From an uncultured bacterium (lineage in GTDB: Bacteria; Hydrogenedentota; Hydrogenedentia; Hydrogenedentales; Hydrogenedentaceae), in assembly GCA_937124615.1 (NCBI GenBank), contig CAKZKR010000113.1, forward strand, positions 1-64,000: a DNA stretch of 64,000 nucleotides, given 5' to 3'. How positions within the stretch are numbered: position 1 is the stretch's first letter; each line of letters opens with the position of its first letter. This document shows positions 1-8,750 of this stretch, in pieces. Made by a program: the position numbers and the translations under genes. A model generated the notes under the pieces. It saw only the letters and a list, made by a program, of their open reading frames with translations, had not been told where the DNA came from and made no database searches.

Positions 1-37
1 AAATGACAAGGATATGTAAAAAAAAATAATTTTAGAC

Positions 38-66
38 TTGACTTTTTGGTTTTTATAGTGTATATT
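38..66 (+). promoter_or_regulatory. Sigma70-like promoter (distal) of the surface-protein gene
   Basis: TTGACT at 38-43 and TATATT at 61-66 are separated by 17 bases, which is optimal spacing. Transcription would start near 73 and give a leader of about 230 nt ahead of the start at 302. This is prediction from consensus only. Confidence 0.5.
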
Positions 67-155
67 ATATAGTAGTGTTAGGTTTGAGTATGTGTAAAAA
101 GGCTGCAGTAAAAATTGAATCAAAACGAAATGAACAAATAAAAGGTTAACGCTAT

Positions 156-183
156 TTGACATTGTTCTTGATAAAAATATATT
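156..183 (+). promoter_or_regulatory. Sigma70-like promoter (proximal) of the surface-protein gene
   Basis: TTGACA at 156-161, a 16-base spacer, and TATATT at 178-183. It lies about 120 bases downstream of the first promoter and would give a leader of about 110 nt containing the 207-235 hairpin. Confidence 0.55.
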
Positions 184-301
184 GTCTTTTACTAATGCTA
201 ACGCAATTAAGATGTAGTATGTGTCTGCATCTTAAATTAGATTTGGTATTAAATAAAAATAATGTAATAATTTTTAATCTTTAACGAGAAGGATTCAAGC
301 C

Positions 302-3300
302 GTGAGTAAAAAAATGAATTTATCAATCCTTGTTTTGCTGGCAGTTGTTGGATTTTTGTTTGCGACTACGCCAGCTCAGGCACACCCGTATATGTATTAC
401 AACGGGACGGAGTATTGGACAAGTTTAGAACACATGGCAAGTGAATTTGACAATGTGTTGGACGGAATGTTAGTTGGATTAGGCTTGTGTCCCCAATGGA
501 CACAGGACTGCAACGGCCCCAATTCCGCGTATTGGCGAAGTGTAAGAGGACAGGATGGCCCGTATTGGGACAGAACAAATGTGAATGGGGGGGACCACGG
601 CTCAACTTACAGTGGTGCCGGGTCGGACTGGCCCTATTCGCCGAAGGGTGCCGGTTTTAAGTTATATGATGGCAGTTATCTTGCACTGCTGGATGCGATA
701 CTGGACCCAAACCGGAATACTAATTTACCTTCTACAGTAGTGGATAATATCCGCTCCGCGTTCCAAAGTAATATCGAGCGGGCGAGGAATTCGGAATTGA
801 CAATAAATAATGTTCGTCTCCGTGCAAATGTTTTAGGTTGTGATAATGACATTACACGGAACATAATTACGAACACGACCATGACCATAACAATAAGAGC
901 ACTTACTTTTTGTGTTGTTTCTCAAAATGTGACCTTTGATGTCCCTTCGTTTTTAAAAAATGAGCGGGGTGGTCCGTTAGCGGAAGATGCAGACCCAAGA
1001 CTGGATGATGCTTTGATTAATATGACTGCGGCCTATATGACTTTGGGCGACTCACGGTCTATGGACTATTGGTATTCCTTCTATGGGAAGATGATACAAA
1101 TTGTTATCAATGATTTATTAGACGATATTATCCGAAATATGACAAAAGGATTAAATGATAAGAAGTTTATTGACCAGCTGTTGGCTAATCCGGAGAATTG
1201 GGACTTTACGCCGGATCCGGAATTATATGGACCCGACCCGAGCCTTGAATCTAAAGCAATCTGTCATCCATGGGGGAATGTGGGAGGAGTAGACGTTACT
1301 ATTCCGATTGAGGTTTCGGGCGTAGGGACAATTAATGTGCGAATAACAATTACGGATACAAATGTTTGTGATTCGGTTCGAAATTTTGCAGAAGGGAATG
1401 TCCGCCCAGGCCAGTTCTCAACGCAGAGTACACGATTAGCCGTTTCCGGGACCACAGGAAACTTGAATAACGATGGCAGGCTGAATTTCAATACATATCA
1501 AGATGTATTTATCAATTTGAATAATATCTATGGTTCCGTTGCTCAAGGGAATGCGGAATGGGCCTTGCGTGAGGATATATTCCCACCCTCATTATGGCTG
1601 GAAACACAGCCCGTAGGCAGGACCAGCCCGCCGTTAACCTATGGTCAGGATAGTTGGACTTTAAGTGTAGCAGTAGATAACGGTGATGGAATGATATGGA
1701 CAGTAAATAATCTTCCTCCGACGGCCCCCCGGTTTAATTATCAGTGGTATTATGGAAGTAGTTCGGGTAATGTTACTACACCTGTTTCGGGTGGAAATGT
1801 TAGGGTTCTGGCCATCAATCCGGTGAACTGGATTGGTTCGCGGTTCTTCCGTTGCTTGATAGCGGACCCGTATACCAAAGCGTCGACTTACTCCAACACG
1901 GTTGAGGTAGTCGTCCAGGCACCACCGATTATTATTACCCAACATCCGACTGTAAATCCGACACCACCGATAATGGCATTAAACCCATTTTCAATTACAT
2001 GCAATGCGACGCAGACAGCCGGAACATTAAGTTATCAATGGCAGATTGACCGCACATTTACGGGAAGTAATTACCAAAATGTTTCCGATGGGAACAACGA
2101 TAATGTATATAATGTGAGTTCTGCTACTGCAAATGATGCAGGACTGTATCGCTGTGTTATCACTTCTCTAACCTTTGGTAATGATGCAATTACGGCTTCG
2201 GTAGGTGTGCAAGTGAATACGCCGATACCCGTTGTAACGGAACAGCCGGTGGGTGCAATGATAAATATTGGTGGAAATCATGTGTTCCAGTGCAATGGTG
2301 ATATAAACCCGGGGGGTGGTGGTGACCTAATCTTCCAGTGGGAGAAAGGTCGAGTGGCTTATGGGTCGCCAATTCTGGGTCCGGGACCTGTGCAATTAGC
2401 AATTGTGAACGCTCAGCCGATGAATACGGGATGGTATCGTTGCAAAATCACCTCGAATACCTACGGAAGTTTTGTATATACTTCAGAGGTCTATTTGGGT
2501 GTTGGTGTTCCGACGGGTGCGGTGTTCCGCGTAGATAAGATGGCCCCGAGACCGGGTGGAGTAGAAGATGGATTAACATGGGAAACAGCGTTTGATACGA
2601 TACAAGAAGGTATAGATGCGGCGGCAGCAGAAGGTGGTGGTGAAGTCTGGGTCGCCGGTGGTCCCAATGGTGGTGGATACATATATAATGAGTTGCGGAC
2701 GGTTCCATGGGGAGCCCCTGCGTATGTAGAAGGTTCATTGATATTAGAAAGCAATGTGCAAGTATATGGTGGATTTGAAGGCTATCATGGTTCTCAAGAA
2801 ATAATTCGTGTAGAGCGAGGAGTCCGTCGTTCTATTACCATTATTGATGGTTCTGTTTCCCGAGGTGGACAGCCCGCATACCATGTCGTAGTAGTAGGAG
2901 GAGCCACCGAACCTGCGGTGAATGTGCGTTTGGATGGATTTGACATCCGTGGAGGCCGTGCTACAGGTGTCGCAGGCGATTACCATACCTGGCGTGGAGC
3001 TGGAATCTATAATTGGGGTTCCAGTCCAACCATTGCTAACTGCACTTTCTATAACAATATTGCAGCGGTTTCAGGTGGTGCTATATCGAATGAGTCCAAC
3101 GGGACCTACTATGCAAATGCTCAAATTATTAACTGCGTGTTCTATCAAAATACCGCACAGCGAGGAGCGGATAGCGCGGGTAATCCCATCCGTGGTGGTG
3201 GTGCGATATTTAACAATGGGGCAGACCCATCTATTAAGTTCTGCACCTTTGTTAGTAACAGTGTAGGTGCGGGTGGAAGTATGTATGGCACGAGTAGTTC

Positions 3301-5767
3301 TGCTATCTTTAACTTTAATACAGTGGGCACAGGACAAATCCACAGTTCTATCTTCTGGCAAAATTCGCCGGGATGTGTAGAGACCTTATGTCCTGCAGGC
3401 AATCCAGCATGTGCTGGTTTACAGATTATTGAGTCCGATATATCACAAACTGTAGACCCTGTGTTTGTTTCTATTCCGCCGGAATTCAAGTTATCACCCG
3501 GATCACCGTTTGTGGATGCATCTACATTGACCAATCCGAATTTTGATATTCAAGGAGTTCCGAGACCTCAAGATACCGCTTCAGACCGTGGTGCCTATGA
3601 AACGGTGAAGCAGGCGATGACGGTTGCATGCAATAATATTAGTGTCAATTTAGACGACACAGGAAATGCAACGGTAAATGCAAGTTCGTTGTATAATAGC
3701 ACAGGTAGCAGTATCCCCGGTGGATTGTGGAAATTGTTGGTAAATGGTTCTCCTACATTCAATCTAACTTGTGCGAATATCCCATCTACTCAACGGACTC
3801 TGACAGCTATTGACTATGCCGGCAATATCGCCACATGCCAGGCTAATATTACAGTAAATGATATAACTCCACCAGATGCCGTCTGTGCAAGTATTACGGT
3901 ATATCTGAATGAAAATGGTGAATACACACTAACTGCCGGAGAGTTGGACGGCGGTAGCACGGACAATTGTGGTCCATTGAGTTTCAGCATACCGCCTATA
4001 ACTTATACCTGTGCAAATGTTGGACAAAATCAGACATTGTTGACCGTAAGAGATGGTGCAGGATTAGAGGATACTTGTCTGGCAACGATTATTGTTCAAG
4101 ATAATCGGCTACCTACTGTAGTGACCAAGAATATCGTGGTAGATTTGGATGAAATGAATCAAGCGACGATAACTCCTGCAGATGTGGATAATGGCACATC
4201 GGATAATTGCGGTATTGACCGTCTTGAATTAAGCCGGAGCACCTTTGGTTGTGATGACCGCATTGTTCCTCAGACAGTGACATTGACTGCATACGATGTG
4301 AATGGTAACTCTGCGTCTGCGCCCGCTCAAGTGACGGTGCGAGATGTGAAGAAACCGCAAATTACATTACGCGGAGCCTCTTATATGGTCCTTGTGGCAA
4401 ATGTTGATTGCTATATTGAAGAAGGGGCCTTCTGGACGGATAATTGCGACGGTACCGGCGAAGCAGTTATCGGTGGTGATACTGTGCCGACCAATTGTCC
4501 ACTGTTACCTTCAGATGAAGGCGTATATACAGTAACTTATAACTACACAGATTTGAGTGGAAATTCCGCGGACGAAGTTACGCGTGTAGTGAAAGTGATA
4601 GTCAATCAACCGCCAGTAATTACACTATTGGGTGATAACCCGAGGGTCATCTCTTGTAAAGAAGAGTATATAGAACCGGGTTATATAGCGTTAGACCCAG
4701 AAGATGGCGATTTGACAGAAGAAGTAATCGTAACCAGCGATTTGAATAATCAAGAGCCTGGTACCTATCAGATTGAATACAAGGTTACAGACCGCGACTT
4801 AGAAAATCCGCAAACCACAATTGTGTATAGAACCGTTGTAGTTGTGGATAATGATGATCCGACGGTTATATTGTCCGGTCGGAATCCATTGCCATGGCGG
4901 TTAGGCACACCTTGGAGTGAGCCGGGTTATACTGCGATAGACCCATGCTGGGGCGATGTGACAGTCCTAACAGAGGTGGTAGGTGTAGTAGATGTGAATA
5001 CTCCAGGAATGTATGTGATTACCTATACGCCGAAAGATTACAGTGGTCGCAGTGGAACGCCTGTAGAGAGAGAAGTACATGTTGGCGAGTTCTTCTCGTT
5101 CGTAGCCCATCCGCAGAATACCGATGCATATGTAGATTCCGCTCCGTTTGATTTGAAGGCAACTTTCAGTGGCGGTATCTTCATACCCGGATATAATTCC
5201 TATGAATGGTTCCGTGGTACAAGCTCGGTAGAGACGGGCCCAGTTACAGAGAATACGGTATCGCTAACAGTTAACCCGAGCACATTGTCGCCGGGCTCCT
5301 ACTTCTACAGTGTGCGGATAGAGGACCTTGAAGGTTCGAGGACATCGAATCAAGCAAGAGTACGGATTGCCAATCATTTGGCTCTGGCTGAGCCGATACC
5401 GGATGCGGAAGTGGTTCCGGGTGACCGGTTCTCTATGACGGTTACCGTAACAGGTGGTATCGGTCAATTGAGTTATCAGTGGCAAAAGTCTGATGAGAGT
5501 GGTGGGAAAGCCTGGGTTAATCTGACAGATGGTGGAAATATCTCAGGTTCGTCCACAAATACGCTTGTATTCAACCCATTCACAGAAGAAGACCCCGGCA
5601 CCTATCGTTGTGTCATATCTGATGAATTGACAGATATGATTTACTCCAATAATGTGGTGTTGACGAAAGGTTCCGGTATCCCTGTGGCCGGTGCGGTCGG
5701 TATAGCGTTGGTCAGTGCGTTGAGTGCATTGGCCGGTGTGTTTACACTGCGGAGACGGCAACGCTAA
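302..5767 (+). CDS. Large secreted multi-domain surface protein with C-terminal anchor
   Basis: An 1821-residue exported protein. A signal peptide is seen at 1-27 (hydrophobic run ending TTPAQA). Residues about 28-430 match nothing I recognise. Three Ig-like domains follow (about 430-738, each with a YQW/FQW strand and a Y/F-R-C strand), then a right-handed beta-helix of the polymorphic-membrane-protein or choice-of-anchor type (about 740-1100, with repeated NCTFYNN and GGAI(S/F)N motifs). Three HYR-like domains with DNCG motifs (about 1103-1348), about three DUF5011-like domains (about 1350-1592; EPGYxAxD) and two more Ig-like domains (about 1597-1788) complete it. It ends in GIPVAGAVGIALVS, a hydrophobic helix and RRRQR, a CTERM-type sorting tail as processed by exosortase or rhombosortase-like systems; which system is unknown. 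The GTG start has GAAGGA 8 bases upstream. The architecture suggests adhesion or surface display; no enzyme active site is seen. Confidence 0.85.
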   Translation: MSKKMNLSILVLLAVVGFLFATTPAQAHPYMYYNGTEYWTSLEHMASEFDNVLDGMLVGLGLCPQWTQDCNGPNSAYWRSVRGQDGPYWDRTNVNGGDHGSTYSGAGSDWPYSPKGAGFKLYDGSYLALLDAILDPNRNTNLPSTVVDNIRSAFQSNIERARNSELTINNVRLRANVLGCDNDITRNIITNTTMTITIRALTFCVVSQNVTFDVPSFLKNERGGPLAEDADPRLDDALINMTAAYMTLGDSRSMDYWYSFYGKMIQIVINDLLDDIIRNMTKGLNDKKFIDQLLANPENWDFTPDPELYGPDPSLESKAICHPWGNVGGVDVTIPIEVSGVGTINVRITITDTNVCDSVRNFAEGNVRPGQFSTQSTRLAVSGTTGNLNNDGRLNFNTYQDVFINLNNIYGSVAQGNAEWALREDIFPPSLWLETQPVGRTSPPLTYGQDSWTLSVAVDNGDGMIWTVNNLPPTAPRFNYQWYYGSSSGNVTTPVSGGNVRVLAINPVNWIGSRFFRCLIADPYTKASTYSNTVEVVVQAPPIIITQHPTVNPTPPIMALNPFSITCNATQTAGTLSYQWQIDRTFTGSNYQNVSDGNNDNVYNVSSATANDAGLYRCVITSLTFGNDAITASVGVQVNTPIPVVTEQPVGAMINIGGNHVFQCNGDINPGGGGDLIFQWEKGRVAYGSPILGPGPVQLAIVNAQPMNTGWYRCKITSNTYGSFVYTSEVYLGVGVPTGAVFRVDKMAPRPGGVEDGLTWETAFDTIQEGIDAAAAEGGGEVWVAGGPNGGGYIYNELRTVPWGAPAYVEGSLILESNVQVYGGFEGYHGSQEIIRVERGVRRSITIIDGSVSRGGQPAYHVVVVGGATEPAVNVRLDGFDIRGGRATGVAGDYHTWRGAGIYNWGSSPTIANCTFYNNIAAVSGGAISNESNGTYYANAQIINCVFYQNTAQRGADSAGNPIRGGGAIFNNGADPSIKFCTFVSNSVGAGGSMYGTSSSAIFNFNTVGTGQIHSSIFWQNSPGCVETLCPAGNPACAGLQIIESDISQTVDPVFVSIPPEFKLSPGSPFVDASTLTNPNFDIQGVPRPQDTASDRGAYETVKQAMTVACNNISVNLDDTGNATVNASSLYNSTGSSIPGGLWKLLVNGSPTFNLTCANIPSTQRTLTAIDYAGNIATCQANITVNDITPPDAVCASITVYLNENGEYTLTAGELDGGSTDNCGPLSFSIPPITYTCANVGQNQTLLTVRDGAGLEDTCLATIIVQDNRLPTVVTKNIVVDLDEMNQATITPADVDNGTSDNCGIDRLELSRSTFGCDDRIVPQTVTLTAYDVNGNSASAPAQVTVRDVKKPQITLRGASYMVLVANVDCYIEEGAFWTDNCDGTGEAVIGGDTVPTNCPLLPSDEGVYTVTYNYTDLSGNSADEVTRVVKVIVNQPPVITLLGDNPRVISCKEEYIEPGYIALDPEDGDLTEEVIVTSDLNNQEPGTYQIEYKVTDRDLENPQTTIVYRTVVVVDNDDPTVILSGRNPLPWRLGTPWSEPGYTAIDPCWGDVTVLTEVVGVVDVNTPGMYVITYTPKDYSGRSGTPVEREVHVGEFFSFVAHPQNTDAYVDSAPFDLKATFSGGIFIPGYNSYEWFRGTSSVETGPVTENTVSLTVNPSTLSPGSYFYSVRIEDLEGSRTSNQARVRIANHLALAEPIPDAEVVPGDRFSMTVTVTGGIGQLSYQWQKSDESGGKAWVNLTDGGNISGSSTNTLVFNPFTEEDPGTYRCVISDELTDMIYSNNVVLTKGSGIPVAGAVGIALVSALSALAGVFTLRRRQR

Positions 5768-5798
5768 TGCGTTGAGAAAGCGAAACGGCAATTGTTGA

Positions 5799-5832
5799 GG
5801 CGGTTCGCCCTTCGGGGCGAACCGCCCTTTTT
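5799..5832 (+). terminator. Intrinsic terminator of the surface-protein gene
   Basis: A GC-rich hairpin of 12-bp arms (GGCGGTTCGCCC / GGGCGAACCGCC) at 5799-5827 with a short loop, followed by a T run. It begins 31 bases after the stop codon at 5767. Confidence 0.9.
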
Positions 5833-5834
5833 AT

Positions 5835-5868
5835 GTCTGACAGGTCCGACTCGTCGGACCTGTCAGAC
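5835..5868. repeat. Perfect 16-bp inverted repeat (9-base-phased GTCNGAC family)
   Basis: Arms GTCTGACAGGTCCGAC (5835-5850) and GTCGGACCTGTCAGAC (5853-5868) are exact reverse complements around a 2-base centre. It lies directly after the terminator and covers the last codons of the helicase gene on the other strand. The internal words (CTGACAGGT, CCGACTCGT, CGGACCTGT) repeat every 9 bases, and a related degenerate copy lies at about 32501-32550. It may be an intergenic REP-like element or a terminator for the minus-strand helicase transcript. Confidence 0.7.
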
Positions 5869-8577
5869 CATACAAATCTGTTGTAGAGGCAGGTCCAACA
5901 TAAATCCGCGCTTAGGGATGGTGCGGAGCCGTTCTTTCCACTCTGGGGACACTTCACACAACTTCCGTAAAAGCATGCATTTCTGAAAAGCCATTTGTGC
6001 ATCTTCAACAATAATATCATTCCATAATTCTTTGTAAACTTTCTCGTAAGACACACAGCAACCCGCATTTTGAGCTAATAAACAGAGTAATCGATATTGT
6101 TTTTCAGGGACACGGATTTTCTTCCCTTCCACCCAGACTTCACCCGGACGCTTCATATCCAGAACTAAAAGATACTTTGTCTCTTCTTTCGGTGTGTCAG
6201 TTTTTGTTGAAGAAAACGAAGAGAGAGGTTTCGGTTTTCTTTCTTCGACGGGATCATAGGAACGCTCTGGGGTAATGGGTTTATCTGCTTGTAAAAAGAA
6301 TGGTTCCTGTGATGCTTTTGGCTTGAATACGGGAGAAGACGAAGTAGAGTTGAATTTAAAGTTTTTTGACCTTATCTTTTGAGCGTGCTGTTTTAGTTTA
6401 AGAATAGTGGTTGAGGGAAGATATCTGGAGAGGATTGATGAAGAAGTTTTAAGAACGCTTTCTATATCTTTTATCCCGTTGGCCAGCAAGGTAAGTATTT
6501 GAGAACGGGAAAGGAGCCCTTCAAATATCCGAGCAAGCGATAAGCCCTCTACAGGGATTCCCCAGCGGACTTGTTCGGCTAAGATTCGGAATTCATCAGG
6601 ATGATTGATAGACATCAGTTCCGCTAATTGCACCAGAACATCTAAAATCCACGAAATACGGGCACCTGCCTGTACCACCTGCCCCGCAGAGACTGCAAAT
6701 TCTTCTTCTATTTCGGACAGGGACTTTCCGCAAATCCAACTGCGAAGAACAAAAGCAATTTTTAGTCCTTTTGATTCATGTAGATGGGGTTCAGCCAATC
6801 CCTGATGGAACTTCTGGATAGGGGTTATTACATCCCAAGGGGTTCGCAATGGAGTTTCCCGCAATAATTGTAGGTATGTCTTGGATTGAAATTCCTGTAA
6901 GGAAAATTCAAATTGAGGTAGCCATGCGTCCGGTGTAAGCGATGCGGTCAAAAGAATATCCAGTTCATCGCGTTCTCTTCCTCGGACCGTGTTTAGCCAT
7001 TGTTCTAATTGTTCTAAGGTATCCGGAGATACTCCTTTTGTAGCAATAATCACACCTCGAGGAGTGAGTCCGTATCTGTATAAGTTCTTCTTTATGCAGA
7101 AGCCTCTACGAAAACAAGAGTCCATAAAGTCTGTTGCCAGAGTAGAAAATAAGTTAGGTTCGCGGTTCATTGAAATTTGTTCGTTTGCCCTCCAGGAAGA
7201 CCTTAAAAATTCTTCTAAATGTTCCATAGTTACAGATTGGTAGGAGGCGATGACACTAAGCAAGGGCGTGTTCAAACCGGCTATGTTATTAGGAGGGAAT
7301 GAGAGGGGAAAGGATTGCTGAATATACCATGAATATAATTGGTTTTTCTCTTCCTCGCTGGTGGCGATAAGGATAGCACGGGCAGGCTGGTTTGAGTATC
7401 CGTAACGGCCGGCTCTACCCGCCATGTTTTCATACTCTGGAAGGGATAGGGGAGAGGGACCGCCATTTCCTTTTTTGTCTGCGTAGTGCCACTTCTCATG
7501 AGAGATAATGACATTGTCCACGGGTAGATTCAACCCTTTGGATAATGTGCTGGTGGCGACGAGAACACGAAGTTCTCTATGGCGGAAGGCTTGTTCTACG
7601 ATTTGTCGTTCTTCGGGAAGTAAATCGCTGTAATGGAAGCCAATACCGTGTTGGAATGCGTGGAGTAGGGCATCACGAGCGCGAGTAGGTTCCAATGATT
7701 TTATTTGCTCCACGGATTGTTCCGCAGGGGGAAGGTGTAAGTATTCAGCCAGTTCCCATGCGAGGGCTCGGACTTCGTTGCGGGTTTTCATGAAAATGAG
7801 ACAGGTCTCTTCTTCCTGCGTCAATTTTTGGATTGTCTGGAAAAGAAGAGGAGACTCGGAAAGGGACTCATCAAAGAAAGGTTCCTCTTTTGGATTTCCA
7901 TGTTCATCCATGTAATAAAAGGTGCCATTGTATAATATCCCCTTTTTTAGGGGAACAGGCCGAATGTTCGAATGGATTAACACTGCTTTCATCCATTGTG
8001 CAATAGGGGCTGGTTCCGGAAGACAGGCGGATAAGGCTATACAACGGGCAGAAGAACCGAGACAACGCGTTAATAGAAAATCGGCAGTTGTTCCACGCTC
8101 CGAGTCAAATATCAGGTCGATATCATCAAAGACGATAAGTTGAATTTTGTCCAAAATGGAGGGTTGTCGGGCAATTAACTGGAACATCTTTTCGTAGACT
8201 ACTACTGCAATATGAAATCTTCCTTGTTCTAATAAGGGGTCGTGATGACGATAGTCGCTGGTGGAGATTAGGATTTGTAAGCCATATTTTTTGTGTCGGT
8301 TCCGTAGAGTTCGAAACATCTCTTCTGCCTGAACGCGTAAAGGAACAAGATAAACAGATTTTCTATGTTGAAAACTGGTATGAAGCATGACTAACTCTGC
8401 GAGGAAGGTTTTGCCGGTACTGGTAGGAGCGTGAATGAGGAGATTTTTCTCAGAAAATAGCATTTTATTTTTGATGATTTGTTCTTGCACAGGTAATAGT
8501 TCGTGACAGAAGTTTTGTAAATCCTTTAATAACAGTTCGGAAAATCCGGATTGAGACAAGTATTCAGTGATATTCAT
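5863..8577 (-). CDS. Ski2/Hel308-like superfamily 2 helicase fused to an OmpR-type winged helix
   Basis: A 904-residue protein. The helicase core has motif I APTSTGKT (50-57), a Walker B box FDDID at 151-155 in place of DExH, motif III-like ALSACL, motif V with STLSKGLNLP, and motif VI ENMAGRAGRYG near residue 384. After the core come a probable winged-helix/helical-bundle region and a helix-hairpin-helix-like stretch (LLANGIKDIESVL), the order seen in Hel308/Ski2 proteins. A Ser/Pro-rich linker leads to residues about 800-904, which match the OmpR/PhoB Trans_reg_C fold (EGKKIRVPEKQYRLLCLL, then LRTIPKRGF at the wing). ATP-driven unwinding or remodelling of DNA or RNA is expected from the core; the winged helix may target DNA. 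The ATG at 8577 follows GGGAG. The fusion is unusual and its role is unknown. Confidence 0.85.
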   Translation of the reverse strand: MNITEYLSQSGFSELLLKDLQNFCHELLPVQEQIIKNKMLFSEKNLLIHAPTSTGKTFLAELVMLHTSFQHRKSVYLVPLRVQAEEMFRTLRNRHKKYGLQILISTSDYRHHDPLLEQGRFHIAVVVYEKMFQLIARQPSILDKIQLIVFDDIDLIFDSERGTTADFLLTRCLGSSARCIALSACLPEPAPIAQWMKAVLIHSNIRPVPLKKGILYNGTFYYMDEHGNPKEEPFFDESLSESPLLFQTIQKLTQEEETCLIFMKTRNEVRALAWELAEYLHLPPAEQSVEQIKSLEPTRARDALLHAFQHGIGFHYSDLLPEERQIVEQAFRHRELRVLVATSTLSKGLNLPVDNVIISHEKWHYADKKGNGGPSPLSLPEYENMAGRAGRYGYSNQPARAILIATSEEEKNQLYSWYIQQSFPLSFPPNNIAGLNTPLLSVIASYQSVTMEHLEEFLRSSWRANEQISMNREPNLFSTLATDFMDSCFRRGFCIKKNLYRYGLTPRGVIIATKGVSPDTLEQLEQWLNTVRGRERDELDILLTASLTPDAWLPQFEFSLQEFQSKTYLQLLRETPLRTPWDVITPIQKFHQGLAEPHLHESKGLKIAFVLRSWICGKSLSEIEEEFAVSAGQVVQAGARISWILDVLVQLAELMSINHPDEFRILAEQVRWGIPVEGLSLARIFEGLLSRSQILTLLANGIKDIESVLKTSSSILSRYLPSTTILKLKQHAQKIRSKNFKFNSTSSSPVFKPKASQEPFFLQADKPITPERSYDPVEERKPKPLSSFSSTKTDTPKEETKYLLVLDMKRPGEVWVEGKKIRVPEKQYRLLCLLAQNAGCCVSYEKVYKELWNDIIVEDAQMAFQKCMLLRKLCEVSPEWKERLRTIPKRGFMLDLPLQQICMV

Positions 8578-8607
8578 GGTTTATTCTCCCAAAAAAGTTT
8601 TAACTAT

Positions 8608-8636
8608 ATTATAGTGAAAATTTTTTCACTATTCAA
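8608..8636 (-). promoter_or_regulatory. Consensus promoter with internal operator-like palindrome for the helicase gene
   Basis: Read on the minus strand: TTGAAT (8636-8631), a 17-base spacer and a perfect TATAAT (8613-8608). The inverted repeat TAGTGAAAA (8612-8620) / TTTTCACTA (8623-8631) fills the spacer and touches both boxes. A repressor bound there would block RNA polymerase. The start codon is 31 bases downstream of the -10 box. Confidence 0.7.
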
Positions 8637-8750
8637 GTAGGAAGGAATGTATGTAGGTTAAAGGAGAGAAAATATGTTATACTCTTGTATTCTGTATAGG
8701 ACAAATTCAGGTTATGTGTTGACAGGACATTTAATAAAAGGAATAAAGTT

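Larger units (their letters stand above)
1..301. other. AT-rich leader region of the surface-protein gene
   Basis: No coding frame is supported here. The stretch holds two sigma70-like promoters in tandem (38-66 and 156-183), a hairpin at 207-235 (8-bp arms TTAAGATG/CATCTTAA) and the ribosome binding site GAAGGA at 288-293. Everything fits a long regulated 5' untranslated region for the gene starting at 302. I saw no riboswitch architecture I could name. Confidence 0.6.

Noticed and set aside
207-235. Riboswitch in the surface-protein leader
   Set aside because: Only one simple hairpin is present; no multi-helix junction or known ligand-binding motif is visible.
2448-2754. His/Pro-rich frames antisense to the surface protein
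   Set aside because: They mirror the Gly-rich codons of the beta-helix and have no ribosome binding site or family match.
8719-8724. TTGACA upstream of the AIM24-family gene as a promoter
   Set aside because: No acceptable -10 box lies 15-19 bases downstream, and the word sits too close to the start codon.
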